In this document: positions 24,925 through 32,214 of the stretch, piece after piece
How the letters are laid out: each line of letters begins with the position of its first letter
How positions within the stretch are numbered: position 1 is the stretch's first letter
Assembly (NCBI RefSeq): GCF_938039205.1
Contig: NZ_CALHVM010000040.1
Location: 1 to 51,150 of the forward strand
Length of the DNA: 51,150 nucleotides
Direction: 5' to 3'
DNA from: an uncultured Campylobacter sp.
GTDB lineage: Bacteria > Campylobacterota > Campylobacteria > Campylobacterales > Campylobacteraceae
The notes under the pieces: model-generated
The model's database searches: none
Told to the model about the DNA's origin: nothing
Seen by the model: only the letters and a program-made list of their open reading frames with translations
Translations under genes and position numbers: made by a program

Positions 24925-25704
24925 TTTGTCTCCTTTGATTTGATTTATGATGAAATTATAGCATATAAAACTTAAAGAAAAATAATTTGCAAATAACAAA
25001 AATTATTATTTGTGAGTAAATTTTGGAATTTGCTTATACTGTTTTGCTGGATATAGACAAGCATTGCTATCCGGTATAAAAAACAAGTTTAACTTTTGAT
25101 TAGGCAAAATTAATTCTTCTGAGAATTCATACATTAAATTTAGAGTATGTAAGAATGTAAATTTTGTAACTAGATAGCGTGGGTTTGAAAAATAATAAGA
25201 TGATACATGACGAAAGCCTAAATTTGCTTACAAGTGCGTTTGTTGAATGCCATTTTGTAGATTAGCCATTTTGATAAGTAAAATTTTAGAATTTTACAGA
25301 CAAATTCGACTAACTACGGGTTTGTGTTAAAACCGTCTCTCCGATATGCTTACTGGCGTAGGTAGGCAGGCGAGGTAAAAATTTATTGCAAAACACGCCA
25401 GTTTGCTAACCTTAGAAAGTGCTATAAAGTTGCATAATGTTATGCAAATTTATAGTTAGAGTCGTCGCAACACAAATAAAAAAGTCGTATCGCAAGGTGG
25501 CTCATTACTTTGTTCGCCAACGGTGACGGATACGCATTAAATTTCCGCCTCAAATTTACTAAAACAAAACTGCTCAAATTTAAATCCGAAATTGCTAGCG
25601 ATACTGCAAACACAAGCTTGTAGGCTAAAAATTTACGTGAGCTAACGCTCTACATCTTCACAAAGCAAAATTCGCGTCAAATTTACACTCTATAGAGCCG
25701 CACT
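24925..25704. other. Gene-free region between dps and pgi
   Basis: About 780 bases without a supported gene. The right half contains AAATTT hexamers and a potential hairpin whose arms CGTATC (about 25483) and GATACG (about 25528) enclose 40 bp. I see no tRNA, no complete ORF and no recognisable insertion sequence. The dps promoter must lie at the left end. Such a long gap between two unidirectional genes may be the remnant of deleted DNA. Confidence 0.45.
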
Positions 25705-26940
25705 TTAGTCTTGCTTGCCTGCCGTTAGCATCGTTTTTAGTATGCGTTTGCCTACTTCAACGCCCGGCTGATCGTAGGTGTTTATGCCTAGCATTATGCC
25801 CGTAGCCGACGTGAGAAGCTCGAAATAATAAATCAAAAATCCCGCGCTCGACTCGTCTAGCCGTTCAAGCTCGATGACGTCCACGCTGATGCCTTCTTGC
25901 ACGAGCGCATGCATCGTGGCGCTACACTGGGCGTTGATTAGCTCGCCCAAATTTAGCCCGTTTACGAAGTCGCAGCCCTCAAGGCCGTTTAGGCTAATGC
26001 TCGGGACCGCGACGTCCGCACCAGCGTCCGCTACTTTGATGAATGTTACCGTCTTGTCCTTTACCCCATCCATGATGAGCTGCAAAAAGCTGTGCTGATC
26101 GCGCGAGCCGATGAGTCCGACGGGCGTGAGTCCGTAGCGTTTGTAGCCTTTTTTCTTGCCTAGACTTTCCGCCCACAGCTGCACGTACCAGTCGTTAAAC
26201 TCCAAAAACCTATCGCCGTAGCTAAATATCACGTTGATTTTAGCGTTTTTGTGAGTCGCGTAGTGGTAGGCTTTTTGTAGTAGCGTATCGTCGCCGTCTT
26301 CTAAAAATCGCCTCTTACACGCCCGCGCGCCTTCCAGTAGCGCCGCCGCGTCGTATCCGCACAGCATCAGCGGCACGAGTCCGATCGCGCTAAGTACGCT
26401 AAATCTACCGCCGACGTTTTTTGGGATATTAAAAAATTTAATGCCGTTTTGCTTGGCGTAGGCTTCTAGCGGCGAGGCTGGATCGGTGATGACGATGAAA
26501 TTTTGGCTCAAATTTGACGGCTTAAAGCGCTCCAAAATACACTTAAATAGTGTGATCGTCTCGATCGTGGTGCCTGATTTTGACGAGATGATAAAAAGCG
26601 TCTTGTCAAATTTGATGCTCTCGCAAACGCTCTCAAAGCTAAAGGCGTCGACGTTATCGAGAAAATAAAGCTCTCGCTCGCGGCTCCTTTTAGCGCCTGA
26701 TAGCATCGTTTTTAGCGCCTTTACGCCAAGACTGCTACCACCGATGCCTACTAGCACGACGCTTTTTACGTGCGCTAGAGTCGTTTCAAACTCAGCGATT
26801 TCACTTAGTAAATTTGCCCCGATTTCCGGTAGGTGATAGTAGCCGATCTCGCCGCCTTTTAGTTCGTCGTTCATGCGTTTGGCGTAGGAGCCGATCGCAC
26901 TTAGCGGCGTTTTTTCGAAAAATAGCTCATTTTTTAGCAT
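25705..26940 (-). CDS. pgi: Glucose-6-phosphate isomerase
   Basis: Pgi interconverts glucose 6-phosphate and fructose 6-phosphate. In Campylobacter, which lacks classical glycolysis from glucose, it serves gluconeogenesis and sugar-nucleotide synthesis for surface glycans. The 411-residue protein is the short form usual in epsilonproteobacteria. Family landmarks seen are VLVGIGGSSLGVKAL, ISKSGTTIET, NVGGRFSVLS and ESLGKKKGY. The start overlaps the end of galU by 14 nt, so pgi and galU form a unit supplying hexose phosphate and UDP-glucose. Confidence 0.95.
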   Translation of the reverse strand: MLKNELFFEKTPLSAIGSYAKRMNDELKGGEIGYYHLPEIGANLLSEIAEFETTLAHVKSVVLVGIGGSSLGVKALKTMLSGAKRSRERELYFLDNVDAFSFESVCESIKFDKTLFIISSKSGTTIETITLFKCILERFKPSNLSQNFIVITDPASPLEAYAKQNGIKFFNIPKNVGGRFSVLSAIGLVPLMLCGYDAAALLEGARACKRRFLEDGDDTLLQKAYHYATHKNAKINVIFSYGDRFLEFNDWYVQLWAESLGKKKGYKRYGLTPVGLIGSRDQHSFLQLIMDGVKDKTVTFIKVADAGADVAVPSISLNGLEGCDFVNGLNLGELINAQCSATMHALVQEGISVDVIELERLDESSAGFLIYYFELLTSATGIMLGINTYDQPGVEVGKRILKTMLTAGKQD

Positions 26941-27760
26941 TTTTGCCTAGCTCGTAGAAGAAATTAGTCGCTTGCACGAAGCCCTCGACGCTACCGCAGT
27001 CAAAGCGCTTGCCCTTAAATTTATACGCTAGCACCATGCCGTCTTTGGCCTGCTCTTTTAGCGCGTCGGTGATTTGCACTTCGCCGTTTTTGCCGGGCTT
27101 GGTGCGCTCTAGGATCGTGAAAATATCAGGCGTCAGGATATAGCGGCCGATGACGGCTAGGTTGCTTGGAGCTTCTTTGGGATCGGGTTTTTCGACCATG
27201 TCGCTAACCATCAGCAGATCATCCTCTATCGCGCGACCCGTGACGATGCCGTAGTTTTTGCTCTGCTCGATCGGTACTTCCATCACGGCAACGACGCTGC
27301 AGCGGTACTTTTCGTAGATTTTTACCATTTGAGATAGTACGCCTTCGCCATCTTCGTTGATGCAGAGGTCATCAGCTAACACCACGCCAAAGGGCTCGTC
27401 GCGCACGAGGACTTTGCCTGTGTGGATAGCGTTGCCTAGGCCTCTCATGCTCTCTTGACGCGTGAACGAAAACGTGCAGCGCGCCATCAGCTCTCTGATC
27501 TCGGTTAGCAGGTGCTCTTTGTTCGTGCCCGAGATTTGATGCTCTAGCTCGTAACTGATGTCAAAATAATCCTCCAGCGCGCGTTTGCCGCGACCTGTGA
27601 TGAAGGCCATATTTTTCATGTCGGCCTCTAGAGCCTCGTCCACGCCGTAGTGGATCAGCGGTTTTGTGAGGATCGGCAGCATCTCTTTTGGTAGTGATTT
27701 AGTCGCGGGCAAAAATCTCGTGCCGTAGCCCGCAGCCGGAAATAAACAAGTCTGTATCAT
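26927..27760 (-). CDS. galU: UTP-glucose-1-phosphate uridylyltransferase
   Basis: GalU makes UDP-glucose from UTP and glucose 1-phosphate, the donor for lipooligosaccharide and other glycans. The 277-residue length is normal. Motifs: the nucleotide-binding start FPAAGYGTRFLPATKSLPKEMLPI, VLADDLC near the active site, VEKP, and GKRFDCGSVEGFVQA near the C terminus. It is the first gene of the galU-pgi pair; the pgi start lies inside its last codons. Confidence 0.95.
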   Translation of the reverse strand: MIQTCLFPAAGYGTRFLPATKSLPKEMLPILTKPLIHYGVDEALEADMKNMAFITGRGKRALEDYFDISYELEHQISGTNKEHLLTEIRELMARCTFSFTRQESMRGLGNAIHTGKVLVRDEPFGVVLADDLCINEDGEGVLSQMVKIYEKYRCSVVAVMEVPIEQSKNYGIVTGRAIEDDLLMVSDMVEKPDPKEAPSNLAVIGRYILTPDIFTILERTKPGKNGEVQITDALKEQAKDGMVLAYKFKGKRFDCGSVEGFVQATNFFYELGKNAKK

Positions 27761-28429
27761 AATTTTCCTTTTGATTTTTTACGAGATTATAGCGAGTTTT
27801 GGCTTATTTATAGTATTAAGGAGGATTTGGCGGATAAATTTACGGTTTGCCTTGCAAGGGCAACGAAGCGAAATCGCTAAAAGTCGCCTCACGATACGTT
27901 GCCTTAATTTTTGATGTTCAAATTTGAAGTTAAAATTGCAAATTTTACTTGCCGAGATTTGCATCTTTATGGCGCTATTTATTTTTGCCAAATTTAACGT
28001 TACGTATTTGTAGCTTCTATAAAATTAAAGCTTTCCTCTTTTATTGGTAGAGGAAGGGGATTCTACTTACGGTCTGCTTGCAGCTACGAGCAAAGCGAAG
28101 TAGAGCGTCGCCCCTTCCTCTCCCAAGCCCTCTCTAACCCCACTGCACGTTTAAGGTGGCGACACTGCTTTGCTCGCGCAAAGCGTCGCAGATTTATAAT
28201 TAATTTTTAAGATACGCGGCACGATAGCACCAAATTTAACTAATTTAAATTTTGCATTTTCAAGACTCGAGTTTCGGTGTGTAAAATTTATCAAAAATTT
28301 AATCTCGATAGATTTAAAGAAAAACTAAAAATCAAACGTAAATTTGCGAATTTAAAAGATAAAGCACTCTAAATTTAACGCATAAATTCACGCCGCCAGA
28401 GCAAATTTGACCGCCAATCGGCGGCAAAT
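27761..28429. other. Gene-free region with three hairpin-forming blocks
   Basis: No protein gene is supported in about 670 bases. Three blocks can fold: GGGCAACG...CGTTGCC around 27858-27904 with an inner AGCGA-AA-TCGCT; GAGGAAGGGG (28050-28059) with CCCCTTCCTC (28111-28120) and an inner TCTACTT/AAGTAGA pair; and GCGAC...GTCGC around 28158-28188 with an inner GCTTTG/CAAAGC. The right end is rich in AAATTT. These could be small RNA, REP-like or MITE-like remnants; no coding or family evidence decides. Confidence 0.5.
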
Positions 28430-28939
28430 TTATATCCCTCTAAATGCCACCTTCGCGTTTTCTAGGTCGTTTGCGTCTGGGTGGGTCGCAGCTCTAGCCC
28501 ATCTGGCTTCGCGCTCAGGAGTTACGGCGTAGCGCGGGTCGTTGGGTGCTGCTTCGCCCATTTTGCGTAGTTGCTCGATGACTTTTGGATCGATCGCGCC
28601 CTGGCAGTAAAACTCGCGTAAAATTTCATTTTCGCCCTCGCGTAGTACAACCTTTGCCTTTTCTAGGCAGTTCATCGCGTGCTCGTGCTCGGGATCCATG
28701 CCCAGCGTCATAAACAGGCCGACTTTTTTGCCCTTTATCTCGCGTAAAAAGCGTTTAAATTTAGGCTCCGCATCGCCCTTATCGACGTAAAATCCAAGCG
28801 CGATAAAGTCGTAACCGTCCAAATTTAGGTGCAGATCCTCGGTAAATTTGACCGCCTTGCAGCCAAGCTCGTTTGCGATGGCAAGACCGACTTTCTCGGT
28901 ATTTCCGGTCGCGCTCGTGTAGATAACTATTTTTTTCAT
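28430..28939 (-). CDS. Flavodoxin, probable electron donor for anaerobic heme degradation (HmuF-like)
   Basis: The 169-residue protein opens with a flavodoxin FMN phosphate loop (TSATGNT at residues 8-14) and keeps the flavodoxin alpha/beta pattern (FIALGFYVDKGDAEPKF, KKVGLFMTLGMDP). Its start overlaps the stop of the radical SAM gene upstream by 4 nt (ATGA), so the two are coupled. In Fusobacterium a flavodoxin (HmuF) reduces the radical SAM enzyme HmuW that opens heme without oxygen; the pairing here suggests the same. Flavodoxin fold is secure; the specific role is inferred from the neighbour. Confidence 0.8.
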   Translation of the reverse strand: MKKIVIYTSATGNTEKVGLAIANELGCKAVKFTEDLHLNLDGYDFIALGFYVDKGDAEPKFKRFLREIKGKKVGLFMTLGMDPEHEHAMNCLEKAKVVLREGENEILREFYCQGAIDPKVIEQLRKMGEAAPNDPRYAVTPEREARWARAATHPDANDLENAKVAFRGI

Positions 28940-30159
28940 TCAAAGTCCTTTTGTGAGATATTTGCTACTTCGGTGCCGATCGACATACCCCAAAATACGC
29001 CGTCGGTTGTGTAGTTTAAAAAGCCGTTTTCTATGTGCATATAGCCTTTGCTTTCGCATTTTTTGAAAAATTCCATTAGCGCGCTAAAGGTCTCAACGCT
29101 AACTAGGCTTTTTACCTGCGCGAGGTCGATTTTTGGGTACATAAAGAGGTTTTTTAGTCGTGCTTCGGCACGCTGTTTGTCGTCCACTTTGTTTATCATG
29201 CGCATTTTTTCTTTTGCGTTGTAGATGTCGTAGTAGCCTAGCTTTCCGCCAGAGCCCCTACCTAACGGCAGGATATCGGCGCCCTCGTGGCTTAGGCGGA
29301 TATACTGATAGCGGTCGCGGCCGATACGGTTAAATTTAGTATGCTCTAGCACCTCGTAGTTGCCAGTACCTAGCAGCTTTTCAAAGAAAGCGTTGTGTAG
29401 CTTATGCTCGTAGTTCACGTCGTAATAATCCTGCGATACGGTCTTTGCGAGTTCTGATTTTTCAAAAAGCTGAAGCGAATAAAAGCTCGTGCTGTCGATC
29501 TCTAGCTCGTCTACTAGGCGAGCGTCTTCTAGCACTTCGTCTATCGTTTGCTCAGGGTAGTTAAAGATAACATCCGTGCAAACCATGCCGCTAAAATTTT
29601 GCCTGATCATTTTTAGATGCTCTATCGCGCCTTTTTTGTCGTGGACGCGGTTTAGCAGTTTGCGACCTTTGTCCGAAAATGTCTGCACGCCGATGCTAAA
29701 GCGGTTTACGCCTAGGCTTTCTAGTAGGCGCACTTTGCTTAAATTTAGATTGTGTAGCGTGGTTTCTAGACTAAACTCGCAGTCGTCCGAGATATTAAAA
29801 TTTGATCGCAGAGCCGTGATAACCGGCTCTAGGTGCTTTTCTTTTAGTATCGTCGGAGTTCCGCCGCCAAAATAGACGCTGCGGATATCTTTAGCTTGTA
29901 GATACGGGAATTTACCGTATTTTTCGATCTCGCCCAGTAGATACTGCGTGTAGCTGTCTAGCTCGTCTTCCAGCTTCGTGCGGTTCATCGAGCAAAACGA
30001 GCAGATATTATCGCAAAAAGGCACGTGGATGTATATCACGCCGTCCTTTTGCGTCGGTAGCTCCTCGGTTAAAAATTTCTCGACCTCGGCGTTAGTCACC
30101 ATCTTTATCTTTTTAGGACGCGTCGGTCCAGCGTGCCCTTTTTGCCTGGTTTCAAACAT
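28936..30159 (-). CDS. chuW: ChuW/HutW-type radical SAM enzyme for anaerobic heme degradation
   Basis: The 407-residue protein resembles HemN-type radical SAM proteins: the cluster motif CDNICSFC gives Cys49, Cys53 and Cys56 (CxxxCxxC), followed by YFGGGTPT and NRFSIGVQTFSD. The N terminus carrying FETRQKGHAGPTRP and the IRLSHEGADILPLGRGSGG block fit the ChuW/HutW (HmuW) subfamily, which uses a primary carbon radical to methylate and open the porphyrin ring, freeing iron. HemN proper is the main alternative, but the flavodoxin partner favours ChuW. A gene cut by the prophage ends (TAG) directly before its ATG. Confidence 0.82.
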   Translation of the reverse strand: MFETRQKGHAGPTRPKKIKMVTNAEVEKFLTEELPTQKDGVIYIHVPFCDNICSFCSMNRTKLEDELDSYTQYLLGEIEKYGKFPYLQAKDIRSVYFGGGTPTILKEKHLEPVITALRSNFNISDDCEFSLETTLHNLNLSKVRLLESLGVNRFSIGVQTFSDKGRKLLNRVHDKKGAIEHLKMIRQNFSGMVCTDVIFNYPEQTIDEVLEDARLVDELEIDSTSFYSLQLFEKSELAKTVSQDYYDVNYEHKLHNAFFEKLLGTGNYEVLEHTKFNRIGRDRYQYIRLSHEGADILPLGRGSGGKLGYYDIYNAKEKMRMINKVDDKQRAEARLKNLFMYPKIDLAQVKSLVSVETFSALMEFFKKCESKGYMHIENGFLNYTTDGVFWGMSIGTEVANISQKDFE

Positions 30160-30331
30160 CTATTCCTCCGTTTTAAACTCGTAAGGTTTGGTAATTATAC
30201 AATTCGAAATATTTTTTAACGCTTTAATTTCTAACTCCTTTGTTATTTTCACCGCTTCGTCGTTAAAAATTTTATTTTTCCCGCGAACGGCTATTATCTT
30301 TATCTCTCCGTCAAATTTATAAACCGCCAAC
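30160..30331 (-). pseudogene. 3' remnant of a host gene interrupted by the prophage
   Basis: From the prophage border (about 30331) to the TAG at 30160-30162 the minus strand is open for 56 codons (starting LAVYKFDGEIKI, ending CIITKPYEFKTEE). The open frame runs on a little into the prophage end, which creates a false start at 30390. The stop abuts the chuW ATG, so the lost gene was the upstream member of the heme-degradation operon. The fragment is too short for me to name a family. Its 5' part should reappear beyond the other prophage end. Confidence 0.6.
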
Positions 30332-30394
30332 TGAAATGAGAAAAAGAATTTCATTGAAATGAGAAAAACCGTAAAATCGCCAATTCTCATTTCA
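30332..30394. repeat. Phage end with three MuA-site-like repeats
   Basis: TGAAATGAGAAAAA occurs at 30332-30345 and again at 30355-30368, exactly 23 bp apart, and the inverse complement TTCTCATTTCA lies at 30384-30394. Mu ends carry arrays of 22-bp transposase sites and begin with the dinucleotide TG. The first copy therefore probably marks the outermost base of the prophage, with the host 5-bp target immediately left of it (GCCAA or CCAAC). Confidence 0.65.
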
Positions 30395-30437
30395 GTGAGA
30401 CTTAAGTTATTCTCTAATGGTTAATCGGTGTTTAGAA

Positions 30438-30851
30438 CTATCCAAATTCGTTTAAAATCTCCACCTCTAAATCCTTGCCCTGGATAAAACTAAGCAAAGC
30501 TTCTAGCGTCTTCACACTCTCAAACACCCCCTCGTCGTTCGCCCATTTCCCTACCAGTATGCAGCCCTCGGTATGCTTTGGATAGTTGCCCGCATGTATC
30601 TCGATATAGCGATCTTTCGCTACTCGCTCATTATGCAGCACCGGTAGCACGCGGTTAAATCTTGGCGACTTGTGCCAAACCACACTATAAAGTCCTGCCG
30701 GTATGCGCCTATCTTTGCCCCTTGCGGTCGTATCTGGTCCTGCGGACTCTAGCGTATAGCCCGTCATCAGCACGGTATTTACGCCTACTAGCTCAAATTT
30801 GCCGATAGTGCCGTCATCGATGTTCTTGTATCTACGTATGATCAGTTTCAT
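30438..30851 (-). CDS. DUF5675 family phage protein, lysis region
   Basis: The 137-residue protein contains the DUF5675 pattern: a beta-rich fold with GYTLE, RIPAGLYSVVWHKSPRFN, IEIHAGNYPKHTEGCILVG. The His/Cys arrangement (IHAGN ... TEGCI) recalls L,D-transpeptidase or murein peptidase folds, and the family is commonly found among phage lysis genes, so a role as endolysin is plausible here, where no other endolysin is seen. It is the gene nearest the prophage end. Its ATG lies inside the 3' part of the small upstream ORF. Confidence 0.75.
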   Translation of the reverse strand: MKLIIRRYKNIDDGTIGKFELVGVNTVLMTGYTLESAGPDTTARGKDRRIPAGLYSVVWHKSPRFNRVLPVLHNERVAKDRYIEIHAGNYPKHTEGCILVGKWANDEGVFESVKTLEALLSFIQGKDLEVEILNEFG

Positions 30852-31008
30852 TTTTCGTCCTTTCTTTAAATTTCACTCTTTCTTTATGCTCGCCTTTTTT
30901 GCCGACGTTAAAGCTCTCTACCGGGCGGTGATAGCCCATCACTCTCGTATAAACGATGCAGCGCGTGCGCCTTGCTTGCATGCTCTCCAGTATCTCGTCG
31001 TCCCTCAT
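30832..31008 (-). CDS. 58-aa orphan NrdD C-terminal (glycyl radical tail)-like peptide
   Basis: This small ORF encodes 58 residues with the core TRVMGYHRPVESFN followed by GKKGEHKER. In anaerobic ribonucleotide reductase (NrdD) the C-terminal tail has the same R-V-x-G-Y ... FN-x-GK-x-x-E pattern, where the Gly carries the catalytic radical. The zinc-binding CxxC pairs of NrdD are missing; a single Cys precedes the motif. Start ATG 31008 overlaps the holin gene stop by 4 nt, and it overlaps the DUF5675 gene by 20 nt, so it sits firmly within the lysis operon. Similar short proteins in Campylobacter are sometimes labelled NrdD. Function is unproven. Confidence 0.75.
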   Translation of the reverse strand: MRDDEILESMQARRTRCIVYTRVMGYHRPVESFNVGKKGEHKERVKFKERTKNETDHT

Positions 31009-31355
31009 TTTAGCTCCTCTTCGTATTCGCTCTTTGCGCAGCCGCCGTCCGTGCCTAGACTCTCTATCTTCTTGTTTGCGGCTTTGTCGATCTTTCTACG
31101 TACCCAACCTCCGCCCATAAATGCTACAATGCCCCCGACGCCTAGCGAAAATTCAATATCGTGTATAAAAAATTTCACGATTGAAAATGTTGCACCGCAA
31201 AGAAACGCTGCCGTAAGAGTGGCAGCGAGAAACGCCCATCTCGTGCGATGTTTTCTTGGTTTTCCGTCGTCGTCGAGCAGTCCCAATGCCCCGCCGATGA
31301 GCCCTACCAGCAATACCCAAAGTAGATACCAGTACTCTTTGTCGATCCAGCTCAT
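31005..31355 (-). CDS. Holin-like phage membrane protein
   Basis: The 116-residue protein has an N-terminal membrane helix (YLLWVLLVGLIGGALGLL), a basic turn (KPRKHRTRW), two more helices (FLAATLTAAFLCGATFSIVKFF and FSLGVGGIVAFMGGG) and a charged tail. This three-helix layout fits class I or LydA-type holins, which form membrane pores timing host lysis. Its position between DUF5675 and the spanin genes supports that. It overlaps its neighbours by 4 nt on both sides (ATGA). Confidence 0.75.
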   Translation of the reverse strand: MSWIDKEYWYLLWVLLVGLIGGALGLLDDDGKPRKHRTRWAFLAATLTAAFLCGATFSIVKFFIHDIEFSLGVGGIVAFMGGGWVRRKIDKAANKKIESLGTDGGCAKSEYEEELK

Positions 31356-31465
31356 CCCATCACCGCCCCGAAAATCAAGGCGAGCAGGACCGATAGAACT
31401 ATCTCGAGTATCCTTTTTTTGCTAAGCCTAAAACCCATAATCTTTCTAATCACTAGCTCGCTCAT
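31352..31465 (-). CDS. 37-aa single-span membrane peptide in the lysis cassette
   Basis: The ORF begins MSELVIRKIMGFRLSKKRIL and ends in one hydrophobic helix (EIVLSVLLALIFGAVMG). A GGAGC-containing ribosome binding site precedes the ATG, and both ends overlap neighbours by 4 nt (ATGA), the pattern of coupled genes. It could be a small holin or antiholin. The short length limits certainty. Confidence 0.6.
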   Translation of the reverse strand: MSELVIRKIMGFRLSKKRILEIVLSVLLALIFGAVMG

Positions 31466-31719
31466 TGCGGCTCCTTGCCCGCGCACAGCAAAAGCAGCCT
31501 TTCGACCTCTTCGTGATATGCCGCTACCTTTCCGGCAGTCGACGGGTTTGTTTTGTCAAAGCTTGGCTTTGGCGGCAGCTCCACGTCGCAGCGCACGGGT
31601 TTGTCCACGTCTTGGTACTGGGTGCGGGCTATGATTTGGGGCTCCGTGCCCGCGCAACCGCAAAGTATAATGATCAAGCCGCAAATAAGGACAAATTCGA
31701 TCGCTTTTTCTATCTTCAT
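31462..31719 (-). CDS. Outer-membrane spanin lipoprotein (Rz1-like)
   Basis: The 85-residue protein has a lipoprotein signal with the Cys at residue 22 (LCGC), then a short periplasmic part with Pro (ELPPKP) and a helical end. Together with the gene just upstream it forms the two-component spanin that fuses inner and outer membrane in the last step of lysis. It overlaps the inner spanin gene by 4 nt rather than being nested in it. Confidence 0.75.
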   Translation of the reverse strand: MKIEKAIEFVLICGLIIILCGCAGTEPQIIARTQYQDVDKPVRCDVELPPKPSFDKTNPSTAGKVAAYHEEVERLLLLCAGKEPQ

Positions 31720-32126
31720 TTTCCTAGCCCCCTAAATAGCCTTTCATAGTATCCCAGCTTCTTTTCGCATCCGCTGTCTTTTGGCGGAGGCTCCATGCTC
31801 TCGTATTTGGCTCGTATCTCCTTTTTAAGGCCCGCTTGGCTTTGTCGAATCTGTTTCATATCCAGCGCTATACTCTCGATGGCCTGATTTTGAGCGGAGA
31901 TCTTGGAGTTGCACTCGGAGAGATTTGCCGCATAAATTTGGCTTTCCGCCTCTTTGAGCGCTAGCTTCGTTTGCTCTTTTTCCAGCTTGTCCTTGACGTC
32001 TTGCGTTTCGGCTTTTGCGCTATTTAGCGCGCCGTTTAGCCGCCATATCTCAATCCCTGCGCCGCCGAGGGCTATCAGCAAAGCGACGCCCGCGGATATT
32101 ATAAATTTGATATTCAAAAAGCCCAT
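31716..32126 (-). CDS. Inner-membrane spanin (Rz-like)
   Basis: The 136-residue protein has one N-terminal membrane anchor (IKFIISAGVALLIALGGAGIEIW) followed by a long periplasmic coiled coil (about residues 30-110, rich in Lys, Glu, Ala, Gln) and a C-terminal Cys that could form a disulfide. This is the i-spanin architecture. It is followed by the Rz1-like lipoprotein gene with a 4-nt overlap, which confirms the assignment. Confidence 0.78.
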   Translation of the reverse strand: MGFLNIKFIISAGVALLIALGGAGIEIWRLNGALNSAKAETQDVKDKLEKEQTKLALKEAESQIYAANLSECNSKISAQNQAIESIALDMKQIRQSQAGLKKEIRAKYESMEPPPKDSGCEKKLGYYERLFRGLGK

Positions 32127-32127
32127 T

Positions 32128-32214
32128 TCACGCTCCTTTCAGTAGTTTTACCGCGGCGGTTATGATGAGGACGGCTGCCGCGATCAGTACGAATTTCTTT
32201 GTTGATGCGTTCAT
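32128..32214 (-). CDS. 28-aa membrane peptide of the prophage
   Basis: A very small ORF with one hydrophobic segment (FVLIAAAVLIITAAV) between Lys residues. Its ATG overlaps the stop of the upstream gene as ATGA, and the spanin ATG follows its stop by one base, with a GAAAGGAGC ribosome binding site inside its last codons. The perfect coupling argues that it is translated. Function unknown; possibly holin-related. Confidence 0.45.
   Translation of the reverse strand: MNASTKKFVLIAAAVLIITAAVKLLKGA

Noticed and set aside
30160..30390. Intact 76-aa gene upstream of chuW
   Set aside because: The frame crosses the prophage border; the first 20 codons come from the phage end repeats, so it is a chance fusion with a truncated host gene.
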